Below are positions 1-6,639 of a DNA stretch of 13,324 nt, piece after piece. Both the position numbers and the translations under genes were made by a program. Source of the stretch: Paludibacter sp. UBA5753 (GTDB lineage Bacteria; Bacteroidota; Bacteroidia; Bacteroidales; Paludibacteraceae); NCBI GenBank assembly GCA_002427615.1, contig DIFH01000078.1:1-13324 (forward strand). The letters are read 5' to 3'. The notes under the pieces are model-generated. The model searched no databases. It was not told where the DNA came from and saw nothing but the letters and a program-made list of their open reading frames with translations. Each line of letters starts with the position of its first letter. The stretch's first letter is position 1.

Positions 1-303
1 AGAAAATGGTCAGTTATATTCAAAACCTTGCATTTACCCTTAAAGAAATTACTATAAATTACTATTTATCAGACTTATTATACTTTTTCAGCAGACTTTA
101 AATAAATATTCTTTCTCATCGATAAAATAAAACATTAAAATCGTTCAAACTACTTATTTATAAGTTGTGTTAACCTGAATCAGACCCTTGTTTGTATGTG
201 TATTCAAGAGGATATAAAAACTTTCTCAATATTTGAATAAAAAAATAACTATTCGAAATTCAGTTCATTACAAAAAACAACTCAAAAAAATTTCATGGTC
301 ACA

Positions 304-332
304 AAAAATCTCACTATCTTAGTGCGATTTTT
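304..332. terminator. Hairpin with A-tract and T-tract, probable terminator
   Basis: Seven bases AAAAATC (304-310) pair with GATTTTT (326-332). After one mismatch (T311/C325), CACTA (312-316) pairs with TAGTG (320-324) around a three-base loop. With A-runs on one side and T-runs on the other, it could stop transcription in either direction. It lies 40 bases before the manC start, so it would end an upstream transcript. The alternative is that bases 315-322 (TATCTTAG, one mismatch to the Bacteroidetes -7 box TAnnTTTG) serve as the manC promoter, which would make the hairpin coincidental. Confidence 0.45.
315..322 (+). promoter_or_regulatory. Possible -7 promoter box for manC
   Basis: TATCTTAG differs at one position from the Bacteroidetes primary sigma factor -7 consensus TAnnTTTG. 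It would leave a leader of about 45 bases before the ATG at 373. No clear TTTG -33 box was found at the expected distance, and the box overlaps a hairpin, so the call is weak. Confidence 0.25.
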
Positions 333-372
333 AAAACAAAACAGGCTGTAATAGGTCAAATTTTATAAAAAC

Positions 373-1446
373 ATGGAAAACAATTATTGTATCATCATGG
401 CTGGCGGTATTGGAAGCCGTTTTTGGCCGTTTAGTAGAAATAACCGTCCAAAACAATTTCTCGATTTTTTTGGAACAGGGCGTTCCCTTTTACAGATGAC
501 TTTCGATCGTTTCCGCCATCTGATGCCGGCCGAGAACATACTTATTGTCTCAAACATAATTTATAAAGATTTAATATTGGAACAATTACCCGAAATAAAA
601 CCCAGTCAGGTTTTACTCGAGCCCAATCGAAGAAATACCGCTCCATGTATTGCTTATGCGATTAATCGTATTAAAGCAATAACCGATAAAGCCAATATTA
701 TTGTAGCGCCTTCCGATCATTTAATTATGAAAGAAGTCGATTTTTTGGAAACTATTAAAGCAGGAATTGATTTTGTTGAAAATAACAATAGCTTGTTAAC
801 CTTGGGCATTAAACCAAGTCGTCCTGAAACCGGTTACGGTTATATTCAGATTGACGAGGGCGAAACAAATTTACGTAAGGTAAAAACATTTACCGAAAAA
901 CCCAATGCCGAGTTGGCTCAGATTTTTTTCGAAACAGGTGAGTTTTTCTGGAACTCAGGGATTTTTCTCTGGAATCTGAAAACTATTGATAACGCTTTCA
1001 ACACACTCTTACCCGAGGTGGCAACCAAGTTTAACGCAGGGAAAGATGTGTTCAACACTGATGCCGAACAAGCATTCATTGATGAAATGTATCCTTCGTG
1101 TCCGAATATCTCTATCGATTACGGAATCATGGAAAAAGCGCCCAATGTACATGTGCTATGCTCCGATTTCGGTTGGACTGATCTTGGTACATGGGGTTCG
1201 CTTTACGAGATGTCGCCCAAAGACAACAATGCCAATGTTACTTTAAAATGCAAAACCCTATGTTATGAAAGCACTAACAATATTGTGGCTCTCCCGTCCG
1301 ACAAATTAGCCGTTATACAGGATTTGAACGGTTATATTATTGCCGAATCCGACAATGTATTACTCATTTGCAAACTCGAGGATGAACAACGTATCCGCCA
1401 GTTTGTTAATGATGTAAGTATCAATTTTACAGATAAGTATATTTAA
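373..1446 (+). CDS. manC: Mannose-1-phosphate guanylyltransferase (GDP-mannose pyrophosphorylase)
   Basis: This cytoplasmic enzyme makes GDP-mannose from mannose-1-phosphate and GTP, feeding capsule, O-antigen and glycan synthesis (GDP-fucose also derives from GDP-mannose). The N-terminus carries the nucleotidyltransferase signature: AGGIGSRFWPFSR at residues 10-22 followed by RPKQ at 25-28. Further family motifs are PSDH (113-116, metal and nucleotide binding), FTEKP (173-177) and WNSGIFLW (193-200). At 357 residues it is the single-domain form; the C-terminal phosphomannose isomerase domain of the longer bifunctional enzymes is absent. The ATG at 373 is chosen because the signature starts nine codons in; the upstream bases are A-rich with no Shine-Dalgarno, which is usual in Bacteroidetes. 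It is followed after 48 bases by a small membrane protein gene, probably in the same transcript. The family call is firm; the exact glycan pathway served is unknown. Confidence 0.93.
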   Translation: MENNYCIIMAGGIGSRFWPFSRNNRPKQFLDFFGTGRSLLQMTFDRFRHLMPAENILIVSNIIYKDLILEQLPEIKPSQVLLEPNRRNTAPCIAYAINRIKAITDKANIIVAPSDHLIMKEVDFLETIKAGIDFVENNNSLLTLGIKPSRPETGYGYIQIDEGETNLRKVKTFTEKPNAELAQIFFETGEFFWNSGIFLWNLKTIDNAFNTLLPEVATKFNAGKDVFNTDAEQAFIDEMYPSCPNISIDYGIMEKAPNVHVLCSDFGWTDLGTWGSLYEMSPKDNNANVTLKCKTLCYESTNNIVALPSDKLAVIQDLNGYIIAESDNVLLICKLEDEQRIRQFVNDVSINFTDKYI

Positions 1447-1494
1447 TGCTAATCTAATCAGTTGTCAAATATTTATTAAACACAATGTACAATT

Positions 1495-1773
1495 ATGGGA
1501 TTATTTAATTTATATAAGCCTAAGGAATATAAATATCGGTATATTTATTACGATCCCAAAAAAGAGGCTCAAAAACAACGTGAACAGCAGCTTGCGAATC
1601 AGGAAAAAGCTGCAAACGATGGAGAATATCGTCCGACTATCCACCGTGGCACTTTTCGCGAAATGGCTGACAAGAACAAGAATATAAGACGTGAACAAGC
1701 TCAGAAATCAAATGTGCGTCTGATCATGATCCTGATCGTTCTACTGGCCATAGCCTATTTTTTGCTGAAATAA
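1495..1773 (+). CDS. Small C-terminally anchored membrane protein, function unknown
   Basis: The function of this 92-residue protein is not recognised. The first ~72 residues are very hydrophilic, rich in Lys, Arg, Gln and Glu, with an aromatic tyrosine-rich patch (residues 12-19) and a probable helical, charged middle (22-40). Residues 74-91 form one hydrophobic segment that ends one residue before the C-terminus. This is the shape of a tail-anchored inner-membrane protein with its basic domain in the cytoplasm; there is no signal peptide. It begins 48 bases after the guanylyltransferase and is followed by a terminator, so it is probably the last gene of that transcript. The protein looks real: composition is coherent, the hydrophobic end is well formed, and a terminator follows the stop. 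A role in nucleic-acid or envelope contact could be guessed from the charge, but there is no direct support. Confidence 0.75.
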   Translation: MGLFNLYKPKEYKYRYIYYDPKKEAQKQREQQLANQEKAANDGEYRPTIHRGTFREMADKNKNIRREQAQKSNVRLIMILIVLLAIAYFLLK

Positions 1774-1781
1774 TAAAACCG

Positions 1782-1816
1782 GAAGGAATCGGATTAAATA
1801 TTCCTTCTATTTTTTT
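1782..1816 (+). terminator. Rho-independent terminator after the small membrane protein gene
   Basis: GAAGGAAT (1782-1789) pairs with ATTCCTTC (1800-1807) around a ten-base loop and is followed by a T-rich run (TATTTTTT to 1816). It sits 8 bases after the stop codon, so it probably ends the manC transcript and separates it from mutL. Confidence 0.75.
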
Positions 1817-2229
1817 ATACAGTTGATCTAAGTACCTGACAAAAAAATGACAGGAACGCGGATATGGCGGATGTTAACTGATTTATAGTTATTAATGAAG
1901 CGGATTAAATCCTGATTATATTTACTACTTAAAATGACGGATAATCGGTCGCGGATAAAAATCAGCCGACTTTACTGGTGAAGTCAGCATCTGTTATTGA
2001 AACGGGAATAATTCAACCGCGCTAATCAGTTTAATCCGACTTATCCGCATTCCTATTCTTACAAATTATTATAGTAATTATTTAATTTTCTGTATAATAC
2101 ATTTTTTGTCATGTACTAAAACATTGGATTGAATTTTATTTTTTTGCCTTATCCACTCAGTTTTTTCCTGCGTTCAGAAACTTTTGATAGAAAGTTGATT
2201 GCTCGGGAAAAAATTGAAAATTATTATTC
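1817..2229. other. Intergenic region upstream of mutL
   Basis: No credible gene lies in these 413 bases. The first half is a structured element with inverted and direct copies of a CGGAT-containing motif (entered separately). The second half (2055-2229) is plain AT-rich sequence and should contain the mutL promoter. The nearest thing to a -7 box is TACATTTT at 2098-2105, one mismatch from TAnnTTTG, but it is about 125 bases from the mutL ATG and is not convincing. Confidence 0.6.
1852..2054. repeat. Large imperfect inverted repeat with CGGAT motifs
   Basis: The left arm 1852-1883 and the right arm 2024-2054 are inverted copies, matching at about 26 of 32 aligned positions by eye. Shared blocks include AGGAA, GCGGATA, CGGAT and AACTGATT. 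A further direct copy of the core (CGGATTAAAT then TGATT) lies at 1901-1916, and shorter CGGAT copies lie at 1938 and 1952. Near the centre is a tight hairpin at 1968-1985 (GACTT paired with AAGTC, extended by a G·U and two more pairs). The whole could fold into one long RNA or DNA cruciform. It codes for nothing recognisable. It may be a MITE-like or REP-like dispersed element, or a structured RNA. Confidence 0.55.
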
Positions 2230-4092
2230 ATGAACGATATTATTCACCTTTTACCCGATTCGGTCGCCAATCAAATTGCTGCCGGAGAAGTGATTCAACG
2301 TCCAGCCTCTGTATTAAAAGAACTGGTCGAAAACTCCATTGATGCCGGCGCCGATTTTATTCAAATAGTAATAAAAGATGCCGGACGGACATTGATACAG
2401 GTAATCGATAACGGGAAAGGAATGAGCGAAACGGATGCCCGAATGGCTTTCGAGCGTCATGCCACCTCAAAAATCAAAGATGCCTCCGATTTGTTTGCCA
2501 TCCGCACCATGGGTTTCAGGGGCGAAGCGTTGGCCTCAATTGCTGCGGTTGCCCAGGTTGAGTTGCGCTCGCGTCGCGAGGGTGATGAACTGGGAGTTCT
2601 GGTGGAAATTGCCGGAACACGGGTTTTCAAACAAGAAACGATACAATGCGACAAAGGCTCCACTTTTCTGGTGAAAAACTTATTCTTCAACGTGCCTGCC
2701 CGCCGTCGGTTTCTGAAAAGCGATCATGTTGAAAAGTCCCATTTATTGAATGAGTTTTATCGCATTGCTTTGGTAAATCCCCAAGTGGAATTTTCGTTTT
2801 TTGATGGAGATGAGGAAATTTATCACTTGCCGGTTTCAAATATTAAAATCAGAATTGAAAATATCTTTGGTAAAAGCCAGAAGAAGAGAATTCAGCAACA
2901 GTTGCTTCCGATTGAAACAGCCACAAATCTGGTAAGTATTCATGGCTATGTTGGCAAACCTGAATTTGCCCAGAAATCGGCCAATCAGTATTTTTTTGTG
3001 AACGGACGATACATGCGTCATCCGTATTTTCATAAAGCGGTAATACTGGCTTACAACCAAATGATTCAGGCTTCGGAAAGCCCTAACTATTTTATTTATT
3101 TTGAAGTTGATCCGCAAAGTATCGATATCAATATTCACCCTACCAAAACCGAAATTAAATTTGAAAACGAGCAGGCTGTATGGTCCATCCTTTCGGCAAC
3201 GGTGAAAGAAGCTTTGGGTAAGTTTAATGTGATTCCTTCCATCGATTTCGACCAGGAAGGCGCCATTGACATACCTGTAAAAAACTCGCCCGTTGGAGAT
3301 ATCCGCCCTCCGCAAACAAATTTTAATCCTGATTATAATCCGTTTTCAACTTCCGGCTACAAACGACCAACGCTTGATTGGGAAAAATTATATGGAAGTT
3401 TTGAAAATAAAACTGAAAATGCCGTTTTGCCTGATCAAAACCGGACGGATAAGGACAACTTGCCGCAAGACTCCGAACCCGTTTTTACACCAATGCCGGA
3501 ACAACAGCAAATTTCTGAAATTGAAGAACAACGCTCTGCAAATTTTCAGTTGAAAAACCGCTATATCATCACAAGTGTAAAATCGGGAATGTTGATGATT
3601 GATCAGCATCGCGCCCATGTGAGGATATTGTACGAAACCTATTTGCGTGAAATTGAAAATCAACATGCACCTTCGCAGCAGGTGTTGTTTCCAGAAGTAC
3701 TTGAACTTGAGCGAGATAATGCTTTGTATTTTGAACAAATATTGCCTGATTTAAAATCTGTCGGGTTCGATTTTGAGGTAGAAAACGAAAGCAGCTACCG
3801 AGTTACCGGAGTTCCAGCCCAACTCGGAGTTGAAAGTGTGATTGTGCTGTTGCAAACACTGATTGAGAAAGCCAGAACAACCGCCATCGATTCTTCCGTT
3901 GAAATTCATGACATTATAGCCCGCTCATTAGCCGATGTATTTTCACTGAAAACCGGACAAAGCCTTACAAATGAGGAAATGACCGATTTAATCGATCGAT
4001 TATTTGCATGTCGGCATCCTAATTATACTCCTGATGGCAAATCTGTAATGACTATCTTATCGCAGGAAGAGATTCAGAGCAGGTTCAGATAA
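2230..4092 (+). CDS. mutL: DNA mismatch repair protein MutL
   Basis: MutL is the ATP-driven matchmaker of mismatch repair, linking MutS at a mismatch to strand incision and removal. The N-terminal GHKL ATPase is complete: IAAGEVIQRPASVLKELVEN at 16-35 (Glu31 and Asn35 correspond to the catalytic base and Mg ligand), DNGKGM at 60-65 and GFRGEAL at 95-101. A transducer domain follows to about 335. Residues ~345-440 are a polar linker rich in Pro, Asn and Gln. The C-terminal dimerisation domain runs from ~440 to 620. Length (620) is normal. The endonuclease motif DQHA(X)2E(X)4E appears here as DQHRAHVRILYE at 458-469, with Arg for Ala and Val for the first Glu, and the later Cys/His motifs are also altered (CRHPN at 594-598). 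It may therefore lack nicking activity. The ATG at 2230 is chosen because the ATPase fold begins at once. It ends at a terminator shared with the convergent rprY. Confidence 0.96.
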   Translation: MNDIIHLLPDSVANQIAAGEVIQRPASVLKELVENSIDAGADFIQIVIKDAGRTLIQVIDNGKGMSETDARMAFERHATSKIKDASDLFAIRTMGFRGEALASIAAVAQVELRSRREGDELGVLVEIAGTRVFKQETIQCDKGSTFLVKNLFFNVPARRRFLKSDHVEKSHLLNEFYRIALVNPQVEFSFFDGDEEIYHLPVSNIKIRIENIFGKSQKKRIQQQLLPIETATNLVSIHGYVGKPEFAQKSANQYFFVNGRYMRHPYFHKAVILAYNQMIQASESPNYFIYFEVDPQSIDINIHPTKTEIKFENEQAVWSILSATVKEALGKFNVIPSIDFDQEGAIDIPVKNSPVGDIRPPQTNFNPDYNPFSTSGYKRPTLDWEKLYGSFENKTENAVLPDQNRTDKDNLPQDSEPVFTPMPEQQQISEIEEQRSANFQLKNRYIITSVKSGMLMIDQHRAHVRILYETYLREIENQHAPSQQVLFPEVLELERDNALYFEQILPDLKSVGFDFEVENESSYRVTGVPAQLGVESVIVLLQTLIEKARTTAIDSSVEIHDIIARSLADVFSLKTGQSLTNEEMTDLIDRLFACRHPNYTPDGKSVMTILSQEEIQSRFR

Positions 4093-4112
4093 AATATCCG
4101 CCGTTTTAATAC

Positions 4113-4145
4113 AAAAAAAACCGTCCTGAAAGAGCGGTTTTTTTT
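4113..4145. terminator. Bidirectional terminator between mutL and rprY
   Basis: Eight A residues and CCG (4113-4123) pair with CGG and eight T residues (4135-4145) around an 11-base loop. The A-run on one flank and T-run on the other allow it to act in both directions. It lies 20 bases after the mutL stop and 21 bases beyond the rprY stop, as expected for convergent genes. Confidence 0.85.
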
Positions 4146-4166
4146 GTTCTGGATGTCAAGGACTGA

Positions 4167-4874
4167 TTAGTCTTCTTTTACCTGAGGAGTAATCAGTTTA
4201 TAGCCTTTACCATGAATATTGATGATTGCTACATTTTGATCATCTTTCAATAACTTACGTAACTTGGTAATATATACATCCATGCTGCGTGCATTAAAGT
4301 AATTGTCGTCAACCCAAATGGTTTTCAATGCAAAGTTACGTTCCAGTATGTTGTTTGCATTTGCTGCCAAAAGGTTCAGCAATTCAGATTCTTTGGTGGT
4401 CAGTTTTTTCGACTCTCCATTAAAGGTAAGTAGTTGTTTTTGAGCATCAAATATAAATGCGCCAATGTTGTAAATAACTACATCTTTTGCTTTTTTACCT
4501 TTCACGCGACGTAAGATCGATTCGATGCGGTAAAGCAACTCTTCCATGCTGAAAGGTTTCGATAAATAATCGTCGGCGCCAAGTTTGAAGCCTTGTAAAA
4601 TGTCTTCTTTCATCGATTTGGCTGTAAGGAAAATGATGGGCACTTCAGCATTCATGGCGCGAATGTCGGCAGCAAGTGCAAATCCATCTTTTTTAGGCAT
4701 CATTACGTCAAGAACGCACAAATCATATTTATTGCGTGAGAAGGCTTTGTAGCCTGCTTCGCCATCGGGCTGAAGATCTACATCATACCCTTTTGTTTGC
4801 AAATACTCTCTCAAGAGCATGCCAAGATTTTCGTCATCTTCGCACAGCAAAATTTTTACTTTTTCGTCAGTCAT
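4167..4874 (-). CDS. rprY: OmpR-family response regulator, RprY-like
   Basis: This is a cytoplasmic DNA-binding regulator activated by phosphate transfer from the sensor encoded just upstream. The receiver domain covers residues 6-121, with the acidic pocket Glu12/Asp13/Asp14, phosphoacceptor Asp56 (in VLDVMMP), Thr84 and Lys106 (SKPF) all in place. A winged-helix OmpR/PhoB-type domain fills residues ~130-232, with the usual TTKESELLNLL start of the recognition region and the HGKGYKL wing near the end. Length (235) is standard. Its start codon overlaps the stop of the sensor gene (ATGA at 4871-4874 on this strand), implying translational coupling. The receiver sequence closely resembles what I recall of RprY from Bacteroides and Porphyromonas, where it is linked to stress responses; the symbol rests on memory, not on a search. 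Targets cannot be read from this window. Confidence 0.92.
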   Translation of the reverse strand: MTDEKVKILLCEDDENLGMLLREYLQTKGYDVDLQPDGEAGYKAFSRNKYDLCVLDVMMPKKDGFALAADIRAMNAEVPIIFLTAKSMKEDILQGFKLGADDYLSKPFSMEELLYRIESILRRVKGKKAKDVVIYNIGAFIFDAQKQLLTFNGESKKLTTKESELLNLLAANANNILERNFALKTIWVDDNYFNARSMDVYITKLRKLLKDDQNVAIINIHGKGYKLITPQVKED

Positions 4875-6409
4875 AATTCGTAATTTTTTAGTGTTGGTAT
4901 TGTGATAGTGAATTTTGTTCCAATATTGGGTTCGCTTTCTACTTTAATTGTTCCCCGGTGTTCGGTTACGATTTTTTTTACATAAGCTAAACCGAGTCCA
5001 AATCCTTTTACATTGTGCAGGTTTCCTGTTGAAACCCGATAAAATTTTTCAAAAATACGTTTTAAATCTTCTTTGCGTATTCCTATTCCGTTGTCTTCAA
5101 TACTAATCAGCAGGTTATCTTTTTCATTCCATGTTTCGATAGTCAGAAGTAAAGGTTTATCGCAGTACTTCAAGGCATTATCCATTAAATTAAAAATGAT
5201 ATTTGTAAAATGCACTTCATCAATCAGGGCAACATCGTGTGTTGCGTTAAGTTTGGAAGTTATTTGCCCTCCTTTACTGGTAACTTTAAGCGAAAAATTG
5301 TTTATAATGTCTTTGATTAGTGGATTTATTTTTATTTCGTTCAGTTTCAGCATCGATTTGTCTTTTTCGAAGATGGAAATTTGAAGTACTTTCTCCACCA
5401 TAAAACTTAAACGTTTAGTTTCGTCCCGAATTACATTTGAAATATGCTGTAAAGTTTGCGGTGTTTTGCCCACGCTTGGGTCCTGTAACATTTGCGAAGC
5501 CAACGAAATACTTGATATAGGTGTTTTCAATTCATGTGTCATATTATTAACAAAATCATTTTTCATATTGTTCAACTGCTTTTGTTTGAAAATGATAATA
5601 ATAGCCACAATAAATATACATAATATTAACAAAACGAGCAACACTGAAGGAAGCAGCAAACTCATGGAATTTAAAATGTAATTTTGCTTCGTGGGAAATG
5701 TTACCTGTAAATAAGCGCTATTGTTAGAATCTTCGGACGGAAAAAGCTTTTGAGTATAAACATTGTTGTTTTTCTTCAATTGATTCAGGTGAATATCCTT
5801 ATTACATTTGTAAATGGTTTTACCTTGTTTATTTACTATGGAGTAATAAAAAGGCAATTCCACTCCGTTGTTTGTCAGCATTTTCTCCAATATCGTGTTC
5901 AATTCCTCAAAATTAACCCTTTCACTTATTTCCTTGTTGTCGGACTCTTTTAACCAACGGAATACCGCCTGGTCCAAAATTGTTTTCGAGCGTGAAAAAT
6001 TTTGCTTAAATTTTTCCTGTAAATATCTCGATGTTTCTTCGATGGTGGCTTTGCCGTGTCTGGTCGAAGGTCGAATACTCGGACGTTTTAGTTTGTCGGA
6101 TGTTAACTTTAACTTATCAGTTACGCTATCGATATTCGTTTGTAAAGGGATGTTGTTCCTGTTTAATGTTAACAGACTGTTTCTGTTTCCCTGATAATCA
6201 ATTCCTTCGAGTGTTTGCCCAAGGTATTCAAGCGCTTCGTTTTCTTCGACTAATATTACCGTTTGAAACAAACTTCGCTGAACGCTTTCATTGAACTGGT
6301 TTTCTATCATCTCGGCATTAATCCTTACATAGCGGACTTGTATGATGATTAATGCTACAAAAGTTACTATCATCGAGATAATCAGTATGTAAATTGTCGA
6401 ACGTTTCAT
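4871..6409 (-). CDS. rprX: Membrane sensor histidine kinase, RprX-like
   Basis: This inner-membrane sensor autophosphorylates on histidine and passes phosphate to the adjacent regulator. TM1 spans residues ~4-25 and TM2 ~250-274, leaving a periplasmic sensing region of about 220 residues with no fold I recognise. The HisKA domain has His292 in MTHELKTP. The ATP-binding domain carries the N box NLMDNALKY (407-415), the G1 box DNGIGI (439-444), the F box FEKFYRV (453-459) and the G2 box GFGLGLA (469-475). Only about 17 residues separate TM2 from the His region, so a HAMP linker is absent. The ATG at 6409 sits directly before TM1; the next Met (residue 13) would lie inside TM1, so this start is preferred although there is no ribosome binding site and a promoter box lies only seven bases upstream. 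It is co-transcribed and overlapping with rprY, and convergent with mutL. Confidence 0.92.
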   Translation of the reverse strand: MKRSTIYILIISMIVTFVALIIIQVRYVRINAEMIENQFNESVQRSLFQTVILVEENEALEYLGQTLEGIDYQGNRNSLLTLNRNNIPLQTNIDSVTDKLKLTSDKLKRPSIRPSTRHGKATIEETSRYLQEKFKQNFSRSKTILDQAVFRWLKESDNKEISERVNFEELNTILEKMLTNNGVELPFYYSIVNKQGKTIYKCNKDIHLNQLKKNNNVYTQKLFPSEDSNNSAYLQVTFPTKQNYILNSMSLLLPSVLLVLLILCIFIVAIIIIFKQKQLNNMKNDFVNNMTHELKTPISSISLASQMLQDPSVGKTPQTLQHISNVIRDETKRLSFMVEKVLQISIFEKDKSMLKLNEIKINPLIKDIINNFSLKVTSKGGQITSKLNATHDVALIDEVHFTNIIFNLMDNALKYCDKPLLLTIETWNEKDNLLISIEDNGIGIRKEDLKRIFEKFYRVSTGNLHNVKGFGLGLAYVKKIVTEHRGTIKVESEPNIGTKFTITIPTLKNYEL

Positions 6410-6416
6410 TATGTTG

Positions 6417-6424
6417 CAAAGTTA
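6417..6424 (-). promoter_or_regulatory. -7 promoter box for rprXY
   Basis: On the minus strand this reads TAACTTTG, an exact match to the Bacteroidetes -7 consensus TAnnTTTG. Only seven bases (6410-6416) separate it from the rprX start codon, so a transcript starting here would have almost no leader. No good TTTG -33 box is visible upstream in this direction. Confidence 0.5.
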
Positions 6425-6545
6425 CACTAAAATTAAATGTTAATTCTCTAATTAATATAATTTAACTAAAAAACACTATTATTTCGATTCTGAGACAGGA
6501 AATAATACGATAAATCGAAAAATTATTGAGTTAACTTAAAACGTA

Positions 6546-6553
6546 TAACTTTG
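6546..6553 (+). promoter_or_regulatory. -7 promoter box for the MFS/symporter pair
   Basis: TAACTTTG exactly matches the Bacteroidetes -7 consensus TAnnTTTG. ATTG at 6525-6528 is a plausible -33 element 17 bases upstream, at the short end of the usual spacing. Transcription would start about 80 bases before the ATG at 6640 and would exclude very little of the alternative TTG start at 6583. Confidence 0.55.
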
Positions 6554-6639
6554 TGTTTTAGTTTAACAAGATTGAAAAAAAATTGTTGTTCAGACGAGCG
6601 AAAAAAATTACTTTTGTCGAGAATCAAAAAAATAATCAG

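Larger units (their letters stand above)
1..372. other. Non-coding region upstream of manC
   Basis: No credible gene is seen here on either strand; the stretch is very AT-rich and full of stop codons. It contains a small perfect AT-rich palindrome at 152-165 (six base pairs, two-base loop) and a stronger hairpin at 304-332, listed separately. The region probably holds the end of an upstream transcript outside the window and the promoter of the guanylyltransferase gene. Nothing resembling a tRNA or a repeat array was recognised. Confidence 0.6.

Noticed and set aside
1852..2054. CRISPR array or tRNA cluster
   Set aside because: Motif copies are inverted, irregularly spaced and unequal, with no uniform repeat-spacer pattern and no cloverleaf.
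2836..3315. 159-codon open frame on the minus strand
   Set aside because: It is antisense within mutL, whose reading is continuous and conserved there; no family features were seen.
5073..6294. Several plus-strand open frames of 67-108 codons
   Set aside because: All are antisense to the histidine kinase gene and reflect its hydrophobic and AT-rich codons, not real genes.
6583..6639. TTG start extending the MFS protein by 19 residues
   Set aside because: The extension is polar and basic, unlike the fold, and the ATG at 6640 gives the normal N-terminus for the LplT-like family.
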